Source of the DNA: Flavobacteriales bacterium
GTDB taxonomy: Bacteria > Bacteroidota > Bacteroidia > Flavobacteriales_D > Parvicellaceae
Assembly: GCA_020635565.1 (NCBI GenBank)
Contig: JACJZN010000007.1
Coordinates: forward strand, 186,001-250,000
Length of the DNA: 64,000 nt
Direction: 5' to 3'
Shown here: in pieces, positions 44,889 to 55,700 of the stretch
Layout of the letters: the number at the start of each line of letters is the position of its first letter
How positions within the stretch are numbered: the stretch's first letter is position 1
Translations under genes and position numbers: made by a program
Notes under the pieces: model-generated
What the model was told of the DNA's origin: nothing
The model's input: only the letters and a program-made list of their open reading frames with translations
The model's database searches: none

Positions 44889-47243
44889 ATGAGAATAGTT
44901 CTACTTTGCGTTTTTGTCATAGAATTACTTGGTCTTTCCTTCGGTCAAACCCCGAAGCAAATTAGATTTGACAACATATATCAACCGATTCAATTCTCTC
45001 AAGCTACTGTAATTAATAATAAGTATTACACCCTTGGTCAGGCAGGAGGAAATGCATACAGTACCTCACGATTTTATAAGCAAGATAGGAACTTGGTCAT
45101 AGAGGATGAACTAGGAATCTACAGAGGAGTATGGGGAACTGGTAATAAAACGGAGAGTTTTAATGGGTTATGTAGTACACCTGATAATCATATTCTAACT
45201 GCAGGTTCAATTGGTCTGGAGAACCAGCATGATGTTTGGGTTGTAAAAATGGATACCTCAGCAAACTTGATTTGGGATAGATCAATTCAAATTTCGGTCA
45301 ATCAAGCGTGGACCACGCTTATCCCAAATAATATTGGGGGAGCATTAGTTATTGCTACAGAATTTCCGAACCCGGGACAAATAAATGTCCACCTGTATAA
45401 CTTTGACTCTTTTGGTGATACACTTTGGACAAGAAAGCTAACCAGATCAAATGGAGATGATTTGTCACAACCTCAAGGTGCTTATCAGAAATCAAATGGA
45501 AATTATATAATTCTCGTTGGTGGTGGATTAACGGAACTTGATTCGAATGGTGATGTAATTGATGTGAATACATTTGACACGAATGATGGAAAGTCCATAG
45601 TATTTCAATCTTGTTATTATGTGGATAACTACGCTTATTTAGCTGGTAAAGTTTTTGATTGGGGCACTGGTATTTCAGTTGCTTGTATAATGAAATTGGA
45701 TAATAACAATGATGTGGTATGGGCAAAAAGCTACCCTGAGTTTACGAGTATGGTTAATATTAATGTATCTGATAATGGAGAAATTTTAGGACTGGGGAGT
45801 GGATTTTTACCGTACTATGTTCCGATAATTAAATTAACTAATTTCGGGAACCCTATATTAGGAAGAACATTTGGAAACATTCCTTATTTCAGTGGAATAT
45901 CTCACATTTTGTCACACGAGGACCACTACTTTTTAAATGGGGGAACATCGGGTTTTGGATCGTCATATGGTTACCAAGTATTGGCTGATACAAATTTGAA
46001 TTCGAATTCTTGCTATCAAAGTACGTTGAATTTCACCTCTTCAATCCTGAGTATAATTAAACAACAAGGTCAAGCCATTGATTCTTATTCGTTGTTTTCA
46101 GAAATAGATTATTTCGGATCCGATCCTATTACCGTTCAATCAGGAATTAATAATAGTAGTCTCTATATTCAGACTGAACTTGATGGATCGTTGTCTACAT
46201 CATATGATGTATTCGGAGACGATTGTGGAGGTAACTGCATAGGTTCAATTACAATGACACCAAGTAGCGGAAATCCTGCATATACATATTTATGGGCAGA
46301 TGGAACTACTAATGCACAAAACTCTGGATTTTGTTTTGGAGATTCAGTCGTTGTTAGAACAGGCGATCAATCAGGTTGTTATATATACGATACAATTGTC
46401 ATCCCCCAAATGACGCCAGTAAATGATTTGTGTTTAGTAACAGTAGACTCAACATCAACAAAAAATGAAGTGATATGGGAAAAACCAATTTCGGGCGCAA
46501 TTGATGGGTTTGTTGTTCATAGAGAGGTTACAGGAAATTATACGGTTGTAGGTTACGTTCCTTATGATTCGTTGAGCAGATTCATCGACAATACGAATGG
46601 GGTAAATCCAAATATTACTTCTTATCGTTACAAGATCACAACACTTGATACCTGTGGTTATGAAAGTGAGTATAGCGATTATCATGAGACTATCCACCTG
46701 ACTGTTAATCAAGGAGCTGGTATACAGACGAACTTGATCTGGGATGGTTATGAAGGATTCTCTTTCTCTTACAACCGGATCTGGAAGGATTCATTAGGAG
46801 ATGATAACTGGGTATTGCGAGATTCTGTATCGAGCAGTGTATTTACCTGGACCGATATCTATGCCAGTACAGTTGCAACAGAATACCTTATAGAAGTAGT
46901 ATCTCCTTCCATTTGTACAGCGGCCAAAGCACAGGACTATGGATCTACACGATCAAATAAATCTACTATAGCAGGACCACCAGCAGAATTAGGTTTGGAA
47001 GAGATGGCGGCTATCGATTTTACTGTTTTTCCAAATCCAAGTGGATCGTTCTTTACGCTTAAGCACAATTCAATCGATAAGATGAATTTATTTATTTACG
47101 ATAATCAGGGAAGATTAGTCAAGTCATTTGGTATAAATGATCTAACTACAATAATTGAGATTCCAGATCTTGAAACAGGAGTGTACATCCTGCAAGTAGT
47201 AAGTGGTGGAATAATAAGAACGCAAAAACTGATTAAAAAATAA
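44889..47243 (+). CDS. T9SS-secreted paralogue 2
   Basis: 784 residues from the ATG at 44889; a longer frame upstream would displace the signal peptide (cleavage after LSFGQ). The order is as in paralogue 1: propeller-like N-terminal region (WVVKMDTSANLIWDRSI, NFDSFGDTLWTRKL), Cys unit DDCGGNCIGSITM, two fibronectin-III-like domains and a type A T9SS sorting domain (VFPNPSGSFFTLKH to RTQKLIKK). The N-terminal part is clearly diverged from both neighbours, whereas the C-terminal third is nearly identical in DNA. Confidence 0.85.
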   Translation: MRIVLLCVFVIELLGLSFGQTPKQIRFDNIYQPIQFSQATVINNKYYTLGQAGGNAYSTSRFYKQDRNLVIEDELGIYRGVWGTGNKTESFNGLCSTPDNHILTAGSIGLENQHDVWVVKMDTSANLIWDRSIQISVNQAWTTLIPNNIGGALVIATEFPNPGQINVHLYNFDSFGDTLWTRKLTRSNGDDLSQPQGAYQKSNGNYIILVGGGLTELDSNGDVIDVNTFDTNDGKSIVFQSCYYVDNYAYLAGKVFDWGTGISVACIMKLDNNNDVVWAKSYPEFTSMVNINVSDNGEILGLGSGFLPYYVPIIKLTNFGNPILGRTFGNIPYFSGISHILSHEDHYFLNGGTSGFGSSYGYQVLADTNLNSNSCYQSTLNFTSSILSIIKQQGQAIDSYSLFSEIDYFGSDPITVQSGINNSSLYIQTELDGSLSTSYDVFGDDCGGNCIGSITMTPSSGNPAYTYLWADGTTNAQNSGFCFGDSVVVRTGDQSGCYIYDTIVIPQMTPVNDLCLVTVDSTSTKNEVIWEKPISGAIDGFVVHREVTGNYTVVGYVPYDSLSRFIDNTNGVNPNITSYRYKITTLDTCGYESEYSDYHETIHLTVNQGAGIQTNLIWDGYEGFSFSYNRIWKDSLGDDNWVLRDSVSSSVFTWTDIYASTVATEYLIEVVSPSICTAAKAQDYGSTRSNKSTIAGPPAELGLEEMAAIDFTVFPNPSGSFFTLKHNSIDKMNLFIYDNQGRLVKSFGINDLTTIIEIPDLETGVYILQVVSGGIIRTQKLIKK

Positions 47244-47256
47244 AAATAACTTAAAA

Positions 47257-49638
47257 ATGAGTAGATTTTTACTTTCACTGACTCTTCTATCTATTAGCTT
47301 GCTTGGTATCGCCCAATCACCAAAACAAAAAATTGTGGATAGAACAAGCGATGCAATGACAATGGGTAATTCAGCTTTACTTAATAATAAGTTATTTACT
47401 ATAGGTAGAAGTGAGTATAGTGCAATGAATCGAGTTTATCCAACCCTTACCGTTCAAGATTTAGATTTGGATGTGATTTATATTACATTACCACATTTGG
47501 GACCAGACTATATAGATCGATATGAGGTTTTATGGAATGTGGTTAAAACATCAGATAATAAGTTACTATTATCTGGTACTAATGGAGAATTGGGTAATTC
47601 TGCTATGTTTTATTTTAAAATGGATGAAAACTACAATATTCTTTGGTACAAGGAGATTAGAACAGCAACATCGGGAAATCAGTTCGCATATGGTTCTGTT
47701 GCCAATTCAGTAGGAGGAGCATTAATCGTTGGAACAGAGAATGGTGGATCACCAACAAATGAAGTACAATTAGTTAATATTGACAGTAATGGAGACACTT
47801 TGTGGACAAGAAAAGTTACTGCCACGGATGGGGCAAATATGTCAGGAGGAGTAGACGGAGTGTATATAGATCAGTCGGATAATTTTGTTACTGTATTGAG
47901 ACATGGAAATGGTTTTGATGTGGAGATGCTCAGCCTAGATCAAAATGGAAATATGGTCGAAAACTTTCAATATGTTGATACAGATGGATATATGTTAAAT
48001 GTTACTGGAATTGTTTATGCTAATGATGCGAATTACTATTGTGGAAGAAAAGGAGGAGGAAATTTTGAAGGTGTTGTAATAAAGACAGACCTTAATGGAA
48101 ATGTAATTTGGGGTAATAAATATTTGGGGACAGCCGATTTTTCAAAAATTCATTTATCATCTAACGGAGAGTTAATATTATATGGGAATCCTACTTGGGG
48201 AGATAATATTAACAAAACCGAGGTGTTGAAATTGGATACAGACGGTAACGTGGTAAAGGCATATAGTTATGGAAAACTTCCAGATAGGAATGGACTTTCT
48301 TCTAATATTTTGGAAATTAATGGTCATTTTTATATTTCAGGAAGAAGACAATACCAAACAGCTTCAACAGGGTTTCAATTATGTTTGGATGATGATTTAA
48401 GCTCTAACTCTTGTTACCAAAGTGAGTTTTCTGTTTCCTCCTCGAATATTTCATACAGTAAGGTTTCAGTGAACACATCCATTGTTTCATCAATGAAACC
48501 AGACATTTTGGCTTATGGTACTCCTGTCGGTTCAATGATTATTACGATTACACCATTTGTGGATTATTCTCTAAACAATTCAATCATCAATGTTTTGGAG
48601 GAATCTGATGATAACTGTGGGGGTTTATGTATTGGTACTGCTGAAGTATCCTCCACTGTTGGAGGAACATCTCCCTATGATTATCTATGGTCAAATGGTC
48701 AAACAGGTCCGTTTGCAAATGGATTATGCGTGGATGATGAGGTTGTTTTAGTGACTAGCGACCAATTTGATTGTTTTATTCAGGACACTGTTGTAGTAGA
48801 ACGCAGTGCCCCAGTAAATGATTTGTGTTTAGTAACAGTAGACTCAACATCAACAAAAAACGAAGTAGTTTGGGAGAAGCCTATTTCAGGGGCAATTGAA
48901 GGCTTTGTAGTTCATCGAGAAGTAGTAGGTAACTATACTGTAGTTGGATATGTTCCCTATGATTCGTTGAGTCAATTCATCGACAATACCAATGGTGTAA
49001 ACCCAAACATTACTTCTTATCGATATAAGATCACAACTATAGATACTTGTGGTAATGAAAGTGAGTATAGCGATTATCATGAGACTATCCACCTGACTGT
49101 TAATCAAGGAGCAGGTATACAGACGAATTTGATATGGGATGGTTATGAAGGATTTTCTTTCTCTTACAACCGGATCTGGAAGGATTCATTAGGAGATGAT
49201 AACTGGGTATTGCGAGATTCTGTTTCGAGCAGTGTATTTACCTGGACCGATATTTATGCCAGTACAGTTGCAACAGAATACCTTATAGAAGTAGTATCTC
49301 CTTCCATTTGTACAGCGGCCAAAGCACAGGACTACGGATCTACACGATCAAATAAATCTACTATAGCAGGACCACCAGCAGAATTAGGTTTGGAGGAGAT
49401 GGCGGCTATCGATTTTACTGTTTTTCCAAATCCAAGTGGATCGTTCTTTACGCTTAAGCACAATTCAATCGATAAGATGAATTTATTTATTTACGATAAT
49501 CAGGGAAGATTAGTCAAGTCATTTGGCATAAATGATCTAACTACAATAATTGAGATTCCAGATTTAGAAGCAGGGATGTATCTTTTGCGATTTGGAACAG
49601 GAGACAATCAATTAACTAAGCAACTGATCAAAGAATAG
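47257..49638 (+). CDS. T9SS-secreted paralogue 3
   Basis: 793 residues; signal peptide ending LLGIAQ. It resembles paralogue 1 along its N-terminal propeller-like region (IVDRTSDAMTMGNSALLNNK, SNGDTLWTRKVTATDG), has the Cys unit DDNCGGLCIGTAEVSS, two fibronectin-III-like domains and a type A sorting domain (VFPNPSGSFFTLKH to LTKQLIKE) almost identical to that of paralogue 2 until the last 20 residues. It starts 13 bases after paralogue 2, so the three are probably transcribed together. Function unknown; extracellular binding is likely. Confidence 0.85.
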   Translation: MSRFLLSLTLLSISLLGIAQSPKQKIVDRTSDAMTMGNSALLNNKLFTIGRSEYSAMNRVYPTLTVQDLDLDVIYITLPHLGPDYIDRYEVLWNVVKTSDNKLLLSGTNGELGNSAMFYFKMDENYNILWYKEIRTATSGNQFAYGSVANSVGGALIVGTENGGSPTNEVQLVNIDSNGDTLWTRKVTATDGANMSGGVDGVYIDQSDNFVTVLRHGNGFDVEMLSLDQNGNMVENFQYVDTDGYMLNVTGIVYANDANYYCGRKGGGNFEGVVIKTDLNGNVIWGNKYLGTADFSKIHLSSNGELILYGNPTWGDNINKTEVLKLDTDGNVVKAYSYGKLPDRNGLSSNILEINGHFYISGRRQYQTASTGFQLCLDDDLSSNSCYQSEFSVSSSNISYSKVSVNTSIVSSMKPDILAYGTPVGSMIITITPFVDYSLNNSIINVLEESDDNCGGLCIGTAEVSSTVGGTSPYDYLWSNGQTGPFANGLCVDDEVVLVTSDQFDCFIQDTVVVERSAPVNDLCLVTVDSTSTKNEVVWEKPISGAIEGFVVHREVVGNYTVVGYVPYDSLSQFIDNTNGVNPNITSYRYKITTIDTCGNESEYSDYHETIHLTVNQGAGIQTNLIWDGYEGFSFSYNRIWKDSLGDDNWVLRDSVSSSVFTWTDIYASTVATEYLIEVVSPSICTAAKAQDYGSTRSNKSTIAGPPAELGLEEMAAIDFTVFPNPSGSFFTLKHNSIDKMNLFIYDNQGRLVKSFGINDLTTIIEIPDLEAGMYLLRFGTGDNQLTKQLIKE

Positions 49639-49688
49639 TCTCATGCACAAAGGATTGATGCTAAGTAGTAGTTGTTAGATAATGAATG

Positions 49689-51800
49689 CTACTTCATTTT
49701 TGGCCTGAGCTGATTCACTTCTTCAAAATTCTCTGAAAGGATTCGGAAAGATGTTCTTCTGTTTTTCTGGTGATCTTCTTCTGTTTGGGCATTCTTCACT
49801 TTTGGTTTAGATTCACCATAACCTTTTGCAACTAATCTAGATTCAGGGATACCATGTTCAATCAAATAGTTGACTACGGATTCTGCACGCTTTTGAGATA
49901 GCTTAATGTTATAACTATCTGAACCCTGTTCGTCTGTATGAGAACTGATCTCCACAATTAGATTGTCATTAATTGTAAGGAAATCGATTAGGCTGTCTAG
50001 AGCAACTTCTGATTCAGGTCTAAGAGTCGCTTTATCATAATCATAAAGAATACCATGAATCTGTATTTCCTCATAAGGAATCAGTTGTAGATAAAAATCG
50101 ATGGTAAATTGCTCAGACTTGTCTTTAGCAATCGTTGATTGAACATTTGCATCAGCTAAATATTCCAATTTTTGAGCTTTAACAAAAATGTGCATTTCAG
50201 GAGCCATTGGAATCTCATAATAACCGGTGCTATCTGTTTGGAATGTATAAGGCTCAAACTCTCCAAGAACATCCTTCACTGTTATATTCGCATACGGAAT
50301 TTCTAAATCTGTTTCAAAGTCAAATACATATCCGGATAACATGAAGTTGTTTTCATTTTTATTAAACGAATAGATCTGATTACAGTTGGAAGCCGAACAA
50401 TCGTTGCAATTATCTCTATTGGAAGTAAAGTAACCGGATGTCTGAAGATTTTCTAAAATGAAGTAACTATCGTTCATGGGTGAATTGATCGGAATCCCCA
50501 TATTCTCCGGTTTGGCAGCATACTTTTGCGCCAAATTGAACTTGGATTTGAAGATGTCAAATCCTCCAATGTTTTGATGTCCTTTGGAGCTAAAATAAAG
50601 AATACCAGTTGCTTCGTGAAAGAATGGGGTTATTTCATCCTCGGGAGTATTAATGTTAGGACCGAGGTTAACCGGATTACTTGTTTTTCCATTTCTATCT
50701 ACTTCGCACATCCAGATATCCATGCCTCCTTGTCCTCCTGGTCGGTCGGATGCAAAAAATAATAGTTTACCATCTTTGGTAATGAAAGGGTGCTGACTAG
50801 CATAACCTTTTTCGTTAACGGCTTCTTCAAGTAGTCTTGGCTTCATCCATTTATCCACGAAATATTTCGTCACGTAGATTTCAGATGTTTTTGTGTTGTC
50901 TACATACCATTTAGTGTAATACATGGTCTTCGTATCTTCTCCAACGCTTGCAGCACCTTCATGTTCGGATGTATTCACTGGAGAATTGATTCCCATTGCT
51001 CCCTCCCACTTACTATCTCCTGTGCTACGAATGGTAAAGATATCAGACAATAAATTACCTTCAATTTTCCTTTCTTTGTCTGAAGTGCTCGAACTTCTAG
51101 CTGATGAAATCAGTAAAACATTACTTTCATAATAGGAAGCTCCAAACGAACTTGATCCATTATTGATCAGAGAATCTCCTTTTTTAACGGATACCTCAAG
51201 GTTTTTACTTCTAGGACTTTGAGCAAATTTACAGTTGTTGATCAGGTCTTTCGTTCTATAAACATAATAAGCTACCTCCTCAGTTGGTTCTGGTGCATCT
51301 AACAAGAATGTATTAAACTCTTCAACGGCTTCATTATACTTCCCTAGATTCATTAATATATTTCCATACCAATATCTGTCAAGAGTAAATTCAGGATAAG
51401 AATTTCCCCAGTTTAATTGCAATGCTTTGACATACCAATCGTGAGCAGCTTGATAATTATTCATTAATCGATAACACTCAGCAACTTTATGAGTGGCTAG
51501 GATCTCATTGTAATCAATGTCTTTATCAGAAAGTTCAGTAACCGTAGAATCCGATTTAGAAGGCTTAGCGTTGGCACCAGTGTAAACACTGAAGGCATAG
51601 GGGTGTGAGGAAACCCTTTCGACTTTCAAGTTCTCATCTACGACCATCTCATAGAAATAGGCAGCAGACCCATAGTTCTTTTGGTCAAAAGCTAAATCCC
51701 CGTATCGCAACATTTCAGCAACAGAAAGTTGTCCAAATGAGGCTCCATTCACAAGTAGTAGAAGCCCAAAAACTAATATTTGCTTTATAGATTTGGACAT
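49689..51800 (-). CDS. OmpA-family protein with TPR, PD40 and carboxypeptidase-regulatory-like domains (PorE-like)
   Basis: 703 residues. Signal peptide ending GASFGQ; TPR units (about 30-160); a WD40-like PD40 region (190-460; YASQHPFITKDGKLLFFASDRPG is a typical repeat); a carboxypeptidase-regulatory-like beta domain (about 475-560); and a C-terminal OmpA domain (585-700) with ILYDYDKATLRPES, ISSHTDEQGSDSYNIKLSQKRAESV and KGYGESKP that binds peptidoglycan. It is similar in layout to the T9SS component PorE. It overlaps the PorP/SprF gene by 16 bases and is the last gene of the adhesin operon. Confidence 0.9.
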   Translation of the reverse strand: MSKSIKQILVFGLLLLVNGASFGQLSVAEMLRYGDLAFDQKNYGSAAYFYEMVVDENLKVERVSSHPYAFSVYTGANAKPSKSDSTVTELSDKDIDYNEILATHKVAECYRLMNNYQAAHDWYVKALQLNWGNSYPEFTLDRYWYGNILMNLGKYNEAVEEFNTFLLDAPEPTEEVAYYVYRTKDLINNCKFAQSPRSKNLEVSVKKGDSLINNGSSSFGASYYESNVLLISSARSSSTSDKERKIEGNLLSDIFTIRSTGDSKWEGAMGINSPVNTSEHEGAASVGEDTKTMYYTKWYVDNTKTSEIYVTKYFVDKWMKPRLLEEAVNEKGYASQHPFITKDGKLLFFASDRPGGQGGMDIWMCEVDRNGKTSNPVNLGPNINTPEDEITPFFHEATGILYFSSKGHQNIGGFDIFKSKFNLAQKYAAKPENMGIPINSPMNDSYFILENLQTSGYFTSNRDNCNDCSASNCNQIYSFNKNENNFMLSGYVFDFETDLEIPYANITVKDVLGEFEPYTFQTDSTGYYEIPMAPEMHIFVKAQKLEYLADANVQSTIAKDKSEQFTIDFYLQLIPYEEIQIHGILYDYDKATLRPESEVALDSLIDFLTINDNLIVEISSHTDEQGSDSYNIKLSQKRAESVVNYLIEHGIPESRLVAKGYGESKPKVKNAQTEEDHQKNRRTSFRILSENFEEVNQLRPKMK

Positions 51801-52795
51801 GTTCTTACTGGAATAGGGTTTACTTTACTATTAATGAAGACTAATGAGAATTCGAATCCACCTCTACCATTTGAAACGGTTTGTAGATTTGATGTATTCA
51901 GATCATAACTAATTCTATATTGGAATTTTTTGTATTTCACTCCCATTTGAACGATTACCGCATCATTATTTGTTCTGCGAGTCAAACCATATGAGAATGA
52001 GATATCACTTTTTTCAAAGTAGCTATATCCTACCCAGCTAAACATAATCTCATTCACATTTCCCTGTTTCATTCCCAGTCCATGCATAAGGAATTGAAAT
52101 TTTTTATTGATGTGAACTTTGATTCCAGCGTGGGCATTGTTTCTCATTGGAAGATTGCTTTCAGTTCCAATTAAACTTTCATTTGGTTGAGTGAGGTGCT
52201 GCGTGGAAAATCCTGCAAAAGGATTCACTCTTTTGTTAGTATTAGTATAGTAATAAATGATCCCAGCACTTACTTCAGGCAAAAATGATGAGGCAGATGT
52301 AAATGTTTCATTTGTTGAATTGATGAAAGTTCCACCATTTGCAGGATCATATTGATCCTCGAAAGTAATTGAATTTGTGTTGATGCTTTTAAAGATTCCA
52401 CCCCCTTGAACACCAATTGATATGTGATGATGAGGATTGCCTGAGAATTTATAATCATAACTTCCGGACAAAACCATCGTAGTGCTGCTATATCTGTTAA
52501 CACCTGCATTGGTATTGGTAATAAATCCACCGAAACCAAAGTGATTGAATCGAGTATCCAAGGATAGCGCTGAACTTTGAAATGGATTGGAGATAATGCT
52601 GGACCATTGACTTCTATAGTGAACAACGGCTCTGAAGTCTCCATTGAACATTCCCGTCATGGCAGGATTCAATAACATTGGAGAAGCTTCATACTGAGAT
52701 AAATGAAAGTCTTGAGCAAAGCCTTTTCTATTAGCAGTTATTAAAGAAATAAATGCTAGGCAAAAGATCGTTATGTAATTAGCAATCTGTTTCAT
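51785..52795 (-). CDS. PorP/SprF family type IX secretion membrane protein
   Basis: 336 residues. Signal peptide (ending RKGFAQ), then the family start DFHLSQYEASPMLLNPAMTGMFNGDFRAVVHYRSQWSSI, alternating beta strands of an outer-membrane barrel (SLDTRFNHFGFGGFI, VLSGSYDYKFS) and the C-terminal FQYRISYDLNTS, GGFEFSLVFI. SprF-like proteins are needed to secrete or anchor adhesins with a CHU_C (type B) terminus, and the gene immediately upstream, joined by a one-base overlap, encodes such an adhesin. It probably serves that adhesin. Confidence 0.93.
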   Translation of the reverse strand: MKQIANYITIFCLAFISLITANRKGFAQDFHLSQYEASPMLLNPAMTGMFNGDFRAVVHYRSQWSSIISNPFQSSALSLDTRFNHFGFGGFITNTNAGVNRYSSTTMVLSGSYDYKFSGNPHHHISIGVQGGGIFKSINTNSITFEDQYDPANGGTFINSTNETFTSASSFLPEVSAGIIYYYTNTNKRVNPFAGFSTQHLTQPNESLIGTESNLPMRNNAHAGIKVHINKKFQFLMHGLGMKQGNVNEIMFSWVGYSYFEKSDISFSYGLTRRTNNDAVIVQMGVKYKKFQYRISYDLNTSNLQTVSNGRGGFEFSLVFINSKVNPIPVRTCPNL

Positions 52796-55700
52796 TACCT
52801 CATTAAAGTTACATCTCCATGACCTGTGTATTCAACTCCATCTTCAGTCATTACTTTATAAATATAAATGTATACACCCATAGGTTGATCAACACCTTTG
52901 TGGGTTCCATCCCAACCTTCTGTAGGATCTGTGGTAGTATGTATTAATTTACCCCAATTGTTATAAATGTCTAGTTGGAATTCAATGAAGTATCCTCCCA
53001 ATAAGTTAAAGACATCGTTAAGACCATCGGCATTTGGAGAGAATCCTGAAGGTGCAAGAGGAGGTTGTTTCACCATTATTGAATGACTTACAGAATCCGT
53101 ACATCCAAATTGATTTTCAATCGTCAATTGTATAGTATATTGACCAAAGTCATTATACGCATAAGTCGGATCTTGATCTGTAGAGTATCCAAGTGTGTCA
53201 CCAAAATCCCAATACCATTGAGTTGCATCGATAGACTGGTCCGTGAAATTAACATCATCAAGAATCTGCGTTACCGATGGAGATAAGCTAAATTCCGCTG
53301 TTGGATTCGGACTAATTGTTATCGTTTGAGTGGTCGTATCATAACAACCTAAATTAGACCCCGTGATTAAAGTAACATCATAATTTCCTTGAGAACCAAA
53401 ACCATAGGTTGGATTTTGATCAAAAGATGTTGAGGAACCTAATGTCCATTGCCATGAATTAACTGAGCCAATATTAATGGTTGTTTCATCAAAGAACATT
53501 ACATCATCTTCTTCACAGAATCCTTGATAGCTAAAAGTTGTGTTTGGTAATGGATTAATTACGATAGTTTGCACCAGTGTATCTGAACAACCAATATTTG
53601 AGGTGACAATCAGAGTTACTTCATGGTTTCCATCAGTAGAGAATAAGTTGTTTGGATTTTGAACAGAATCTGTGTTGTTTCCGAAATCCCATTCCCAAGT
53701 CTCAATGAAACCAAATTCAACTGTAGATTGATCAACGAAATAAGTAGAGTCATTCAAGCAAACGGAATCTGCATTAAATGCGGCAATAGGATTGGGCCTT
53801 ACATCTAGAGAACCAACAATGGTATCCTCACAACCAAAATCTGACGTAACGATCAATTCGAATGAATAAGTTCCAGCACTGTCAAAAGCTACTGTGATAT
53901 ATGGTCCAGAACCAGAGGAAACATTGTAGACATCCCATTCCCAGTCAATATTTGCTCCTGTCGCAATGGTGGATGCATCCACAATAGTAACGGAATCAAC
54001 GTAACAAGAAGCATTCTCTGTAAAGCTTGGAATCGGCAAAGGATGTACAGTTACGGACTGTGTTAAGGAGTCTTTACAGCCGTATCCGGATTCGACCATT
54101 AATTCTACAGTATGCGTTCCAAAGTCATCAAAAGTAAGAGAAGAATTCTGAACAGTTGAAATTAGAGTGTCATCAAAAGTCCAGTTCCAGTTAACAATGC
54201 CTCCTATTGCACTGCTATTGTCAGTAAAGATAGTTTCATCATTTAAACAAGCTGAATTAAAGCTAAAATCAACAGTTGGTGCATCCACATAAGTAATAAA
54301 CAAACTGTCAGTAAGTGCTGAACAGACCCCATTGTTTTGTGTCGTGAAATATAGGGTAATACCATTTTGAGTAGTGTCCGTTGTCCCCGAAGTATAAATG
54401 GTTGATAGAGAATTAGGATTGGTAAATGACCCATCTCCATTAGTCGACCAGAAACCAGTTCCAGTTGAAGTACCACTTGAAACGAAAAACTCCATGCCAT
54501 TTCTACATGTCGAGTCTGCAGCAGTTAACGTCAGTTCAAGAGGATCCTGAATATCAATTACGATAGTATCTCTTTGAGCCAAGCAGCCACCATTACCGGT
54601 TGTTGTTAGAACTAGTTCTACTTGATTGGCAACTGTATCAGCTGGTCCAAAATAGTAGTTTGCACTTGTGTTTATAGAATCATTACCAAAGTTTCCATCT
54701 CCTAATGAAGTCCAGATCGCACCTTGCGCACCACCAAACTGACCGTCCAATGCCAAATAATCATCCCCACAAACAAGAGTGTCGTTTCCTGCAAATACGG
54801 TAATGTTTAGCGGAGTAATCGTTAACACCAAAGTATCTTTAACTGGATTACAAAGACCGTTTCCAGTGGTAGTCAGGACAAGATAAATAGTACCGCCTGC
54901 TTGATCAGCAGCACTAGGATTATAGGTGGCATTCAATGAAGTATTACTTGGTGTAAAGGTGCCAGAACCAGATGTAGTCCATTTTCCTCCGGCAGCGTTA
55001 AAAACAGATCCACTTAGAGGTACATTTGGGTTCGTTATACAAATGGAAGTATCATTTCCAGCAAATGATTTTGGGGCTGGATTAATATCAATTGTTAATT
55101 GATCATCGTATGCAAGACAACTTCCATTACCTGTTGATGTCAAAGTAAGCGTTACAGATCCAGAGGCTGTATCAATGGCACTTGGAATATAAGTAGCATT
55201 TAGAGCTGTTGCACTTGGAGAGAATGATCCTGTTCCGTTGGATGACCAGATTCCTCCAGCAGCAATTTGGATGCCACCTGCTAATGAAACTCCCAAAATA
55301 TCAGCACAAACGGTCTGATCATTACCGGCATGTACTACAGGAGTATTGGTTAATGTAACAATCACATTATCGCTGTATACTTTACATTGACCATTTCCAG
55401 TTGTAGTCAGTGTTAATATAACTCCTCCTGCTGTCGTATCTGCTGATGAAGGAATGTAACTACTAGATAATGACGTGTTGTTTGGATTAAAAGTTCCACT
55501 TCCGGAAGTGCTCCAGATACCCCCTGTTGCAGTAGTAACAGAACCTAAAAGTGGAATGGATGCGATATCTCTGCAAATAGTAACATCACTTCCAGCATTA
55601 ACTGTAGGAGCATTCGTCAAAGTAATGATCATTTGATCATTGTATGCATTACACAGTCCATTACCGGTAGTAGTAAGTGTTAAAGTTACCGAACCAGCAG

